From the NCBI RefSeq assembly GCF_004375085.3, contig NZ_SNAQ03000001.1, positions 310,001-374,000 on the forward strand: a DNA stretch of 64,000 bases, written 5' to 3'. This stretch comes from Lewinella sp. W8 (GTDB lineage: Bacteria > Bacteroidota > Bacteroidia > Chitinophagales > Saprospiraceae). The notes beneath the pieces were generated by a model. The model did not search any database and was not told the origin of the DNA. It saw nothing but the letters and a program-made list of their open reading frames with translations. Below are positions 45,609 through 53,805 of the stretch, piece after piece. Position 1 is the first letter of the stretch. The number at the start of each line of letters is the position of its first letter. The position numbers were made by a program, and so were the translations under genes.

Positions 45609-45704
45609 AAAAAAAAGAGGCAGTGCCACCACAGCACCACCTCAGCCCTAACCAAATAAAACCAAATTATTCTTACGCGTGGGGATGTATTGTTATCCCT
45701 GCGT
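45609..45704 (-). ncRNA. Candidate small RNA (about 96 nt)
   Basis: On the minus strand, an exact -7 element (TATCTTTG) at 45710-45717 is followed about 65 bp later by a terminator: stem GAGGTGGTGC/GCACTGCCTC with a 7-nt loop and eight T. No gene on this strand lies upstream that the terminator could serve, and the interval has no credible reading frame. Size would suit a 6S-like or other regulatory RNA, but I could not match it to a family. The start position is estimated from the promoter. Confidence 0.45.
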
Positions 45705-45709
45705 TAAGT

Positions 45710-45717
45710 CAAAGATA
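45710..45717 (-). promoter_or_regulatory. -7 promoter element of the candidate small RNA
   Basis: CAAAGATA on the plus strand is TATCTTTG on the minus strand. It lies in an AT-rich gene-free stretch and points toward the terminator at 45609-45643. Confidence 0.5.
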
Positions 45718-45982
45718 AGGGCTTATTGTATAAAAGTTCATAACGATCCGGCGATTATTTTGGCAAAATATTAAGTTTGTCAGTATTCGCATCGTAAAAC
45801 TATTGATGGCCAAGTGGAGGTTTTCAGGAATAAAAATTTGCTACTTGACTAAAGTATGAAATCGAGCCTTGCTTTTTCCGGAGAATCTGTTATCAGCGGG
45901 CGAAGGCGTAAAATTTTATTCTGTTTCTTTACTTGGTGCCATTATTTATTCTATTTCGGGACACGACAAATTTTTCCACAGA

Positions 45983-47410
45983 ATGCGCCATATTTTCCAC
46001 AGCACTACTTCCGGCTCGTATGCCGTCGTAAAAAAAATTCTTGCCTTTTTTTTGATAATCGCCCTCAACGGCCCTCTTTTTTCCCAAAATGAGGACGCTT
46101 TTTTCCTGCGTGATATCTACGATACCGCCCTCACGGAAGGAGAATGCTACGAGTGGTTGCGGCACCTTTGTCAGGACATCGGGCCGAGGCTTGCCGGTTC
46201 TCCCGGAGCGGAGGCGGCCGTCTTTAGCATGCAACGGCTGATGGATACGCTGGGCTTTGATACCGTCTACCTGCAGCCCTGTATGGCCCCCCGTTGGGAC
46301 CGTGGTGCCCCGGCTTCTGGCAGGATCGTGAATAATGAATTTCTGGGGACTCAGCCCCTGAACGTCATTGCCCTGGGCAACACCGTGGGTACTGGCCCCG
46401 ACGGGATTACGGCGCCCCTGGTGGAGGTGAAAAGCCTGGAGGAAGTAGAAATACTGGGCGAGGCCGGAGTAGCCGGCAAGATCGTTTTCTTTAACCGTCC
46501 GATGGACCCCCGCTTGCTGAATACCTTTGCCGCCTACGGCGGCGCCGTGGACCAGCGGGCCCTGGGATTGGTGGTGGCCGCCCGCTACGGTGCCCGGGCG
46601 GTGCTGGTGCGTAGCATGACCAACAAGCTGGATGACGTTCCCCACACCGGATCGGTTGCGGTGGTGGATACGGTGCCCAAAATTCCGGCCCTGTCCGTCA
46701 GCACCAACGACGCCGAACAGCTTTCCCGGCTGCTCGGGCGGGGAGAAGTAAAGGTGCACCTGCAGTCCAACGGCCAACTCCTACCACCCGTCAAGACCTA
46801 TAACGTCATTGGAGAGATTCGGGGGACTACCCATCCCGAGGAGATCATTCTGGTGGGCGGACACCTGGATAGTTGGGACGTGGGGGAAGGTGCCCACGAC
46901 GACGGTACGGGAATCGCCCATTCCCTGCAGGTGTACCCCCTGCTGAAGAAACTCGGTTACCGACCGCAACGAACCTTCCGCTGTGTGCTGTTCATGAACG
47001 AAGAGAACGGATTGGCCGGCGGCCGCGCCTACTGGGCGGCCAGCAACGAACGGAATGAATTTCACCTGGCCGCCATCGAAAGCGACCGGGGTGGCTTCAC
47101 GCCCCGCGGATTCAGCGCTCAGGGACGGGAAGACGTATTCACGGACTACTACGCGAAAATCAGTACCTGGCTGCCCCTCCTGGAGCCCTACGGACTGACG
47201 TTCACCACCGGAGGGTCCGGGGCCGACATCAGCGGACTGAAGTCTCAGGGTGGTCTGTTAATGGGATTTGTGCCCGATGCACAACGTTACTTTGACTTTC
47301 ACCACACTCCGGCGGACGTTTTTGAAGCCGTCAATAAACGGGAACTTGAGCTGGGGGCGGCCTCCATTACGGCGATGGTATACTTAATTGACAAATATGG
47401 CCTACGATAA
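45983..47410 (+). CDS. M28-family metallopeptidase, secreted
   Basis: The 475-residue product has a signal peptide (VVKKILAFFLIIALNGPLFSQ), which sets the start at 45983. A PA-like insert lies in the middle (VAARYGARAVLVRSMTNK), as in carboxypeptidase Q-type enzymes. The di-zinc site is complete: GGHLDSWDVGEGAHDDGTG (about residue 292), NEENGLAGG (about 339), IESDRGG (about 365) and FDFHHTPADV (about 441). It should remove amino acids from peptides outside the cytoplasm. Its end overlaps the phosphoribosyltransferase gene by 14 bp, so the two are translationally coupled. Confidence 0.92.
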   Translation: MRHIFHSTTSGSYAVVKKILAFFLIIALNGPLFSQNEDAFFLRDIYDTALTEGECYEWLRHLCQDIGPRLAGSPGAEAAVFSMQRLMDTLGFDTVYLQPCMAPRWDRGAPASGRIVNNEFLGTQPLNVIALGNTVGTGPDGITAPLVEVKSLEEVEILGEAGVAGKIVFFNRPMDPRLLNTFAAYGGAVDQRALGLVVAARYGARAVLVRSMTNKLDDVPHTGSVAVVDTVPKIPALSVSTNDAEQLSRLLGRGEVKVHLQSNGQLLPPVKTYNVIGEIRGTTHPEEIILVGGHLDSWDVGEGAHDDGTGIAHSLQVYPLLKKLGYRPQRTFRCVLFMNEENGLAGGRAYWAASNERNEFHLAAIESDRGGFTPRGFSAQGREDVFTDYYAKISTWLPLLEPYGLTFTTGGSGADISGLKSQGGLLMGFVPDAQRYFDFHHTPADVFEAVNKRELELGAASITAMVYLIDKYGLR

Positions 47411-47957
47411 ATCTGACCACATTCAATTGCATGAACTGCGGTTTCGCCCCTACCTGGAAACGACGGAAATTCAGGAGCGCGTCACGCAGCTCGGCCAGGA
47501 GCTTCGCCAGCGGCTATACGGTAAAAAGCCTACTTATCTGGTGATGCTCAAGGGAGCATTCATGTTTGCGGCGGACCTGATGCGGGCCACCCGGCTCCAC
47601 GGCGAAGTGTGTTTCGTACGCACCAGCAGCTACGAGGGTACGGAAAGCGGCGGAACCGTCCGTATGCACCTGGCCCCCGAACCGGACCTGGTCAAGGACC
47701 GGGATGTGGTCTTAATCGAAGACATCGTGGACAGCGGACTGACCATGCAGGCCTTCCTGCCCGAACTGGAAAAATTGGGTCCCAGCTCCGTGACCCTGGT
47801 CACCTTGCTGCACAAACCCGAAGCCCAGCAAGTGCCGGTAAAGATTGATTTGGTGGGTTTTACCATTCCGCCCAAATTTGTGGTGGGCTACGGGTTGGAT
47901 TACGACGGACTGGGCCGGCAGTTGCCGGCCATTTACCAACTGGATGAAGCGTATTAG
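47397..47957 (+). CDS. hpt: Hypoxanthine phosphoribosyltransferase
   Basis: The 186-residue enzyme salvages hypoxanthine or guanine with PRPP in the cytoplasm. The PRPP-binding motif VVLIEDIVDSGLTM (about residues 103-116), YLVMLKGAFMFAADLMRA, FVRTSSYEGTESGGTVRM (flexible loop) and PPKFVVGYGLDYDGLGRQLP near the end are diagnostic. The ATG at 47397 lies inside the end of the M28 peptidase gene, 14 bp overlap. Pairing a secreted peptidase with a purine-salvage enzyme is unusual and probably reflects economy of transcription rather than a pathway. Confidence 0.93.
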   Translation: MAYDKSDHIQLHELRFRPYLETTEIQERVTQLGQELRQRLYGKKPTYLVMLKGAFMFAADLMRATRLHGEVCFVRTSSYEGTESGGTVRMHLAPEPDLVKDRDVVLIEDIVDSGLTMQAFLPELEKLGPSSVTLVTLLHKPEAQQVPVKIDLVGFTIPPKFVVGYGLDYDGLGRQLPAIYQLDEAY

Positions 47958-47989
47958 AACCCATGCTGTGGCTTCCTCCTGATTCCCCG

Positions 47990-48010
47990 GCACCTGCGCG
48001 AAGCGCCCAC
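47990..48010 (-). repeat. Short GC-rich intergenic repeat
   Basis: Reverse-strand copy TGGGCGCTTCGCGC then AGGTGCC, lying between hpt and the GNAT gene; family described at 18381. Confidence 0.45.
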
Positions 48011-48050
48011 TTATCAACCTACGCTCTTTTCGCAATAAACTTCACGTCCC

Positions 48051-48554
48051 ATGCAAGAGATTTCCCTCCAACTACGTCCCATCTCTCCGGAAGACAATGC
48101 CCGGGTAGCGGACATTATCCGCACCGTGATGCCGGAATATGATTGCGTGGGGGAAGGCTATTCCATCAACGATCCCGAGATTGACGACATGTCCGGAGCC
48201 TATTCCGGTGACGGGAGTCAATTTTACGTACTGGAAACGGTAGGGGAAGGGGAGCCCGTGATCATCGGTTGTGCCGGTTACGGACCACTAGTCGGTGGTG
48301 ACGGCAGCGTATGTGAGTTGCGGAAAATGTATTTGCTGCGGGAAGGGCGCGGCCTTGGCGGAGGTAGGATGCTCATGGAGGCCTGCCTGGCCGGGGCCCG
48401 AACCGACGGTTACCGCACCATTTATCTGGAAACCGTCACGGCGATGACGGAAGCGGCCGGCCTGTATCGGGCCTACGGGTTTTCCTACCTGGACGGTCCC
48501 ATGGGCGCCACCGGGCACAGCGGCTGTGATCTTTTCATGGCCAGGAAATTATAG
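48051..48554 (+). CDS. GNAT-family N-acetyltransferase
   Basis: The 167-residue single-domain enzyme shows the GNAT core: LQLRPISPEDNARVADIIRT at the start, CELRKMYLLREGRGLGGGRM (acetyl-CoA loop R/Q-x-x-G-x-G/A near residues 98-106), YRTIYLETVTAMTEAAGLYR and YGFSYLDGPMG. The start MQEISLQLRP is natural. The acceptor substrate (small molecule, peptide or protein) is unknown. It stands alone between hpt and a convergent DNA-repair gene. Confidence 0.9.
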   Translation: MQEISLQLRPISPEDNARVADIIRTVMPEYDCVGEGYSINDPEIDDMSGAYSGDGSQFYVLETVGEGEPVIIGCAGYGPLVGGDGSVCELRKMYLLREGRGLGGGRMLMEACLAGARTDGYRTIYLETVTAMTEAAGLYRAYGFSYLDGPMGATGHSGCDLFMARKL

Positions 48555-48597
48555 CGGTAATTAATAATCAAGGATAATCCAGTAGCGCCGGATTCCT

Positions 48598-48650
48598 CCG
48601 GTGAAAGGTCCTCAGCCCAGGCGTCCCGGCAAAGCCGGGGGCTGACCGGC
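48598..48650. repeat. REP-like nested palindrome
   Basis: CAGCCC/GGGCTG enclose CCCGGC-AAA-GCCGGG, followed by CCGGCCGG. It lies between two convergent genes and may serve as a weak terminator. Confidence 0.5.
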
Positions 48651-48678
48651 CGGCCGACTGGGAAAATCACCCGCCCCG

Positions 48679-49443
48679 CTACTTCTCAATCAGATACCTC
48701 CAGTACCGGCGTGGCACGTGCTGCAGGTGCAACTTCATGTTGCGCCGCTCCGGGATGTCCACCGCCCGGAAGTAGGTCTTCCACAGGTCCTGGTAATCGG
48801 ATTCGGTCTGTTCCAGAATTTCCGCGGACAGCTGCCGTAACTGCCCGTCCTGTTGCCCGGTCAGGGTGATGAAGGAAGACTGCTTGGCCTGGTCGTCCCA
48901 GAGCAGACCGTAGTGCCGCCGGGTATCGTAGATGAGCCAGGGCATGGCGGGGTAGCGGGCCGCGAAGTGTTCTCCCAGTAGGGGTAGGCAGTTAAAGTCC
49001 GGATTGATTAAGGCGACGTACAAATCGTCGGCGGTGCGCTGAAAGCGCACGAAGGCGTGCATCCGGTGCACCTCCCGGCCCATCTGCTGGTGGAGGCGTT
49101 GAAGCTGGCGGATGTGTTCGTCTCCCGCGTCCTGACTGACGTCTTCGGTCGACTGCATTTGCCGCCGGACGTAGTGCAAAATGAGGCGTTCGCTTCCCCG
49201 CTGCTCGGTCAGGAAAATGCGCCGGAGCCAGCGATCAATTTGGGGGTTGCCACTCTTTTCTTTCAGTCCCCGGAGTACGCGACGGGCGTGGGCCTCCTCC
49301 GTGGGGACAAACACCGGCGTCTCGAAGAGCTGGGCCTGGTGCTGGTCTTCGGCCACGATGTCCAGTACGGAATCCTTGCGGAGGTAAGATTCGAAAATGG
49401 CGGACAGGAGTCCGGCGAAGGTACCGTCGTAGGTCAGGGTCAC
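48679..49443 (-). CDS. TIGR03915-family putative DNA repair protein
   Basis: The 254-residue product matches the family that accompanies a radical SAM DNA-repair protein: LTYDGTFAGLLSAIFESYLR at the start, GREVHRMHAFVRFQRT in the middle, PWLIYDTRRHYGLLWDD and LQHVPRRYWRYLIEK at the end. The conserved C-terminal HM.KRYW pattern is present. The radical SAM partner (TIGR03916) is normally adjacent; it is absent from the window. Here the gene instead overlaps the epimerase gene by 4 bp (ATGA), so the two are co-translated. Its exact role is not established. Confidence 0.85.
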   Translation of the reverse strand: MTLTYDGTFAGLLSAIFESYLRKDSVLDIVAEDQHQAQLFETPVFVPTEEAHARRVLRGLKEKSGNPQIDRWLRRIFLTEQRGSERLILHYVRRQMQSTEDVSQDAGDEHIRQLQRLHQQMGREVHRMHAFVRFQRTADDLYVALINPDFNCLPLLGEHFAARYPAMPWLIYDTRRHYGLLWDDQAKQSSFITLTGQQDGQLRQLSAEILEQTESDYQDLWKTYFRAVDIPERRNMKLHLQHVPRRYWRYLIEK

Positions 49444-50339
49444 CCGAGCAAATCCTTTAGGGCTGCCATCAGGGTAGGAAAGCGAAACTCAAACCCCGCT
49501 TCCTGAAGCTTGTCCGCCGAACAGCGGGTGCTGTCGAGCACCGTGTGGCTCATTTCCCCGAGGGCCAGTTTCATCGTAAAGGCCGGAGCGGGCAGGACGA
49601 GGGCGGGCTTACCGCTGGCGGGGCCGAGGGCCCCGGCCAACTCCCGGTTTCGGACCGGATGGGGAGCGACGCAATTGTAGGCTCCGGCCAGTTCCTTTTC
49701 GATGGCGAAAACGTAGGTCTCCACCAAATCATCGATGTGAATCCAGCTGTAGTACTGCTGGCCCGCGCCGAAGTAGGTCGACACGAAGAAATGGAGGGGG
49801 ATGAGCATCTTCTGAAGGGCGCCGGCCTTGGGGTGCAAGACGATGCCCGTGCGGTTGATGAAGGTCGGGATTCCCATCTCCGCGATGGGGGCGGTGGCCT
49901 CCTGCCAGAGGATGCAGGACCGGCTCAGGAAGCCCGTGCCGGGACCGGCATCTTCCCCCAGTACTTCCGCTCCCCGGTCGCCGTAGTAGCCAATGGCGTT
50001 AGCCGAAAGGTAACCCTTGAGCTGAGGGCGGAATTTGGCGATCGCGTCGACCAGCAGTTTGGTGCTTTCCGTCCGGCTGTTGATGATGATCTGCTTCCGC
50101 TTTTCGGTCCATCGGGCGTCGGCGATCCCGGCTCCCGCCAGGTTAATGACGTAGTCCAGGTCCGTAAAGGCTGCTTCGTCAATGGTTTGGTTTTTGATGT
50201 CCCAAACGAAGGTCGGGAATGCACTATCGGGCCGGGAACGGCGGCTTAGGTGCCGGACCTCGTGCCCCAATGCTTGCAGTCTTTCACTGAGGTAACCACC
50301 GATAAACCCGGTGCCTCCTCCAATCAGGATTGTTGCCAT
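49440..50339 (-). CDS. TIGR01777-family epimerase (SDR superfamily)
   Basis: The 299-residue product has a Rossmann fold with ILIGGGTGFIGGYLSERLQA at the start, YVINLAGAGIADARWTEKRK, SANAIGYYGDRGAEVL (substrate/NADP region with the catalytic Tyr) and WIHIDDLVETYVFAIEK. These are typical of the SDR39U1/YfcH group, with a C-terminal DUF1731-like part (LGEMSHTVLDSTRCSADKL). The substrate is unknown. The gene overlaps the start of the TIGR03915 gene by 4 bp. Cytoplasmic. Confidence 0.9.
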   Translation of the reverse strand: MATILIGGGTGFIGGYLSERLQALGHEVRHLSRRSRPDSAFPTFVWDIKNQTIDEAAFTDLDYVINLAGAGIADARWTEKRKQIIINSRTESTKLLVDAIAKFRPQLKGYLSANAIGYYGDRGAEVLGEDAGPGTGFLSRSCILWQEATAPIAEMGIPTFINRTGIVLHPKAGALQKMLIPLHFFVSTYFGAGQQYYSWIHIDDLVETYVFAIEKELAGAYNCVAPHPVRNRELAGALGPASGKPALVLPAPAFTMKLALGEMSHTVLDSTRCSADKLQEAGFEFRFPTLMAALKDLLG

Positions 50340-50486
50340 ATAGGTGTAATGCCAGCGAGCGGGGAAGGTTGCGTGGGGAGTGGCTATTCCCTGATTCCGC
50401 GTCCATTAACCCCTTAGGATTTTTTTAACAATTGGGTGGGGTAAGTTTTGCCGGAGGCCGGCAATCGATAGGCAAAACACACCGCC

Positions 50487-51260
50487 ATGAAATACTTCGC
50501 ATTTTCTATCTTCTTCCTCTGTTTTTGTATTGGACTTTCCGCCCAGCGGCCGGTCAACACGACCAGTCCAAATACGCAGAACGACGCCCAGCAAGGCGTT
50601 TTCAACCCCCAGAATAATTGCCAGGCCTGGCGGGTAACTCCCGTTAACCACAATGGCGTGGCCGCCCTGGAGGTTGTCGTGGGCAGCTGTTCCAAATCAC
50701 CCACCAAGATTTTCGTCAATGGTACCTGGTACCCACATGCGACTACCCAGGGTAGTGATGGCCTGGAGCATACCCTGTACGTAAGAAACCCACCCCGAGG
50801 CACCTACCACGTAAGCGTCAAAACGATCTGGTGCAATTTGTGTGCCCGTATTTCCGAAGGCGGAGGCTCGGTGACCGTCCCCCACAACGTTTCGGGCACC
50901 GTCCGCCTGGCGGACCCCAACGAAATGTTCTGCGAGGGCAACCCCATCACCGTGAACGCCAACGTCAGTCACGCCACCAGAACCAGCTACATCTTTTATC
51001 AGAAGCAGGCAAATGGTCAGTACCAGCGGGTGGGTAATCAAATTATTCGCAACGGGAACACTCCCGGGGTTCTCAACCTCAACGACATCTTTCCTTCCGG
51101 CAACCTGGGCGTAGGGGAGTGGCGTATTGAAATCGAACCCGGAAATATCGTGAGCAGTCAGAAGACGACCCTTAACGTCCGGGTTCGGCCCGGTGGCCGG
51201 CAGAGCCCCTGCCTGAGATTGCAGGCCAGACGAGGCAATGACTTCCGGCGCATCAATTAA
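50487..51260 (+). CDS. Secreted hypothetical protein (257 residues)
   Basis: The signal peptide is FAFSIFFLCFCIGLSAQ. The mature part is beta-rich with several Cys (VVGSCSKSP, TIWCNLCARI, EMFCEGNPI), which may form disulfides. VSGTVRLADPNEMFCEGNPI and VNANVSHATRTSYIFYQ resemble an Ig-like domain of secreted Bacteroidota proteins (inference). A hairpin TTGCCGG/CCGGCAA (50449-50465) lies in the leader and TAAGTTTTG nearby is a near-match to the promoter. A terminator follows. Function unknown. Confidence 0.75.
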   Translation: MKYFAFSIFFLCFCIGLSAQRPVNTTSPNTQNDAQQGVFNPQNNCQAWRVTPVNHNGVAALEVVVGSCSKSPTKIFVNGTWYPHATTQGSDGLEHTLYVRNPPRGTYHVSVKTIWCNLCARISEGGGSVTVPHNVSGTVRLADPNEMFCEGNPITVNANVSHATRTSYIFYQKQANGQYQRVGNQIIRNGNTPGVLNLNDIFPSGNLGVGEWRIEIEPGNIVSSQKTTLNVRVRPGGRQSPCLRLQARRGNDFRRIN

Positions 51261-51315
51261 TGGTTGCCTGGGGGTATTGGACCCAACAACTAATAAAAAG
51301 GTCTCCCCAAACACT

Positions 51316-51348
51316 GACGGCCCGCACAGCATGATTGTGCGGGCCGTC
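51316..51348 (+). terminator. Terminator hairpin
   Basis: GACGGCCCGCACA and TGTGCGGGCCGTC form a 13-bp stem around GCATGAT, followed by GGTATTTT; it sits between two convergent genes and may serve both. Confidence 0.8.
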
Positions 51349-51369
51349 GGTATTTTAGGGGCACCCAAA

Positions 51370-53259
51370 TTAGTAAGCCCGCTCCGAACTTCCTTCCATG
51401 TAGTTCACGAAGGCCCGGTTGACCACCCGGAAACCTCCCGGCGTGGGGTAGTTGCCACTGAAATACCAGTCACCGTTGTTGTTGGGGCAGGAGGCGCGTA
51501 AGTCATCGATCGTCTGGTAAATGACGTCCACTTTGGGAATCGTCCCGCTGGGCGTCATGATCTCGGCGATCTTCTTACTGACTTCCTCGTAGGTGAATTC
51601 ATCGTAGAGCGTCTGGACCTGATTGCGCATTTCTTCCATGGGCTTATCGAGCTCCTTCAGGGCGCGTTTGTAGGCTTGTTTCATCAACCGGCTTTTACCG
51701 CGCTCCGCCAGCAGGGCCTCCATGGCCTTGAAGGCCACGAATTCGCCCATTCGGGACATGTCAATGCCGTAGCAATCGGGGTAACGAATCTGGGGGGCGG
51801 AGGAGACGATAACGATCCGTTTGGGTTTAAGGCGGCTCACGATTTTGATGATGGAGTCCCGCATCGTCGTTCCCCGCACGATGCTGTCGTCCAGGAGCAC
51901 CAGAGTGTCCTTATGGTTTTCCACGATCCCGTAGGTTACGTCGTAGACGTGGGAGACCATATCGTCCCGGCTGGTGGTGTCGGCAATGAAGGTGCGGGTC
52001 TTGCCGTCCTTCACCACAATCTTTTCGTTGCGAATCTTGGTGTTCAGCACCTTGCCGAGGCCCTCTTTACCCTTCTTTCGGCGTTTTTTAATTTCCTTTT
52101 TCTTCCATTCGGTCAGCTCCTCTTCCAGGCCTTCAATCATGCCCTGGTAGGCCGTTTCGGCCGTGTTCGGGATGAAGGAGAATACCGTATGGTCCCAGTT
52201 GTATTTTACGGCCTGAGCGACCCGCTTGGCCAGCCGACGCCCGAGCTCCTTGCGCTCCAGGTAGATGTCGCGGTCATTACCGCGGCTAAAGTAAATGCGC
52301 TCGAACGAACAGGCTGCCCGGGGCAGCAGCTCGGTGTACTGCTCCATCGAGACCTCCCCGTTCTTTTTGATGATCAGCGCGTGCCCGGGTTCCACCTCCT
52401 TTACTTCGTTAACGTGCAGATCGAATACCGTCTGCAGGGCTGGCCGTTCGGAGGCTACCGCCACAAATTCTTCGTTCTCGAAGTAGAAGGCCGGCCGGAT
52501 TCCGGCCGGATCCCGCATCACGAAAGCGTCTCCGTGGCCGATCATGCCCCCCATCACGTACCCGCCGTCGAACTTCTTGCTCGCCCGGCGCAACAGACGC
52601 TGCACGTCCAATTCCTTGGCGATGATGTCGTTGATCTCAATGTTGGAGTACCCTTCGGGCTTGTGCCATTGGTGAATCCGCTGCACCTCATCGTCCAGAA
52701 AGTGGCCGATCTTTTCGAGTACGGTCACGGTATCGGACTTCTCCTTGGGGAACTGTCCCAAATCCACGAGTTGTTGGAAGAGTTCGTCGACGTTGGTGAG
52801 GTTGAAGTTTCCGGCAACGATCAGACAGCGCGTCTTCCAGTTGCTCTGCCGCAGGAAGGGGTGGCAGGTTTCGATGTCATTACTGCCGTGGGTGCCGTAG
52901 CGCAGGTGACCCATCATGAGCTCCCCGGTGTAGGGGAGGTTCGCCTTCAGGTACTCCGGATCGTTGATTTGTTCCTCGCTGAGCTGGTCGAAGCGGCGGT
53001 ACACCCCCTCCCAGAGGTCATCCAGGTAATTGGCGGCATTGGAACGCTTACGGCTGATAAATTTCTTTCCCGGAGGATGGTCAAGCTTGATGGTGGCCAT
53101 GCCGGCTCCATCCTGTCCGCGGTTACGCATTTTGCGCATCAGCAGCTGCAGGCATTTGAGACCGTGCAGGGCGGTACCGTATTTCTGGTGGTAATAGGCC
53201 AGCGGTTTGCGGAGGCGAATCATCGCCAGGCCGCATTCGTGGTGGATTACGTCGCTCAT
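51370..53259 (-). CDS. Amidophosphoribosyltransferase, long form
   Basis: The enzyme makes phosphoribosylamine from PRPP and glutamine, the first step of purine synthesis. The 629 residues exceed the usual 470-510. The glutaminase part starts MSDVIHHECGLAMIRL, so Cys9 would be the nucleophile after removal of an eight-residue leader. RNRGQDGAGMATIK, MMGHLRYGTHG and VVASERPAL-type VAVASERPALQTVF follow. The PRPP site VLLDDSIVRGTTMRDSI lies near 456. Two extras are a basic linker KKKEIKKRRKKGKEG near 390 and a C-terminal tail of about 120 residues. This long class occurs beside normal PurF in Bacteroidota (known), so it may be a second, specialised copy. Confidence 0.9.
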   Translation of the reverse strand: MSDVIHHECGLAMIRLRKPLAYYHQKYGTALHGLKCLQLLMRKMRNRGQDGAGMATIKLDHPPGKKFISRKRSNAANYLDDLWEGVYRRFDQLSEEQINDPEYLKANLPYTGELMMGHLRYGTHGSNDIETCHPFLRQSNWKTRCLIVAGNFNLTNVDELFQQLVDLGQFPKEKSDTVTVLEKIGHFLDDEVQRIHQWHKPEGYSNIEINDIIAKELDVQRLLRRASKKFDGGYVMGGMIGHGDAFVMRDPAGIRPAFYFENEEFVAVASERPALQTVFDLHVNEVKEVEPGHALIIKKNGEVSMEQYTELLPRAACSFERIYFSRGNDRDIYLERKELGRRLAKRVAQAVKYNWDHTVFSFIPNTAETAYQGMIEGLEEELTEWKKKEIKKRRKKGKEGLGKVLNTKIRNEKIVVKDGKTRTFIADTTSRDDMVSHVYDVTYGIVENHKDTLVLLDDSIVRGTTMRDSIIKIVSRLKPKRIVIVSSAPQIRYPDCYGIDMSRMGEFVAFKAMEALLAERGKSRLMKQAYKRALKELDKPMEEMRNQVQTLYDEFTYEEVSKKIAEIMTPSGTIPKVDVIYQTIDDLRASCPNNNGDWYFSGNYPTPGGFRVVNRAFVNYMEGSSERAY

Positions 53260-53285
53260 GGAGGAAGCCCTTTTGGGGAACGCCG

Positions 53286-53293
53286 CAAAACTA
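53286..53293 (-). promoter_or_regulatory. -7 promoter element (TAGTTTTG)
   Basis: Exact TAnnTTTG on the minus strand, 27 bp upstream of the amidophosphoribosyltransferase ATG; an ATTGG about 16 bp further up may be a weak -33 element. Confidence 0.5.
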
Positions 53294-53417
53294 CGGCTAA
53301 ATCTTAGGCCAATAGGACACCGGAACCCTAATTATAGTTTAGCGCCTAACTTTTCTTTAAGGGCCAATCCTTCAGGGTATCGGCAAACGACACTCGCGGT
53401 GAGATTTTTTTTGTTTT

Positions 53418-53436
53418 GGCGCAAAGCGCAGGTGCC
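53418..53436 (+). repeat. Short GC-rich intergenic repeat
   Basis: GGCGCAAAGCGC then AGGTGCC; family described at 18381. Confidence 0.5.
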
Positions 53437-53805
53437 GTGTACGTGGAACCCGCAGGGCAAAGTTTGTGGGACAAAACACCAGGATGAGGTAGATTGTCAT
53501 CTCTTGTTAAAGTAGATCTTCAAAAGTGCTTATGGGCGTGGATGAAGTACTTTGCAGGAAATTCTTTCTTGCGAACGCAGCTAACGTAAAGTCCGTCGGG
53601 CATAGGATGATCAGTTTATGAAAATGAAGAAACCCTATATTCAGGACCCCGAGACCTCCGAACCGCAATCCGGGCCTACGGCCCAGTACAGACAACTCTG
53701 AAGACCGGTTGTTTACTACTTTCCCAAAAGCGCTCCTCCGAGCCGTCGAGTGCAACGAGCTGCTCGTAGGTGTCGCGAAATGATCACCCAAAACCTTCTC
53801 CATCA

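Larger units (their letters stand above)
53260..53805. other. 546-bp intergenic region
   Basis: It lies between divergent genes. It holds the -7 element of the amidophosphoribosyltransferase gene (53286), one short GC-rich repeat (53418) and a GGGCC-TAC-GGCCC hairpin near 53676. No frame looks coding. Confidence 0.5.
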
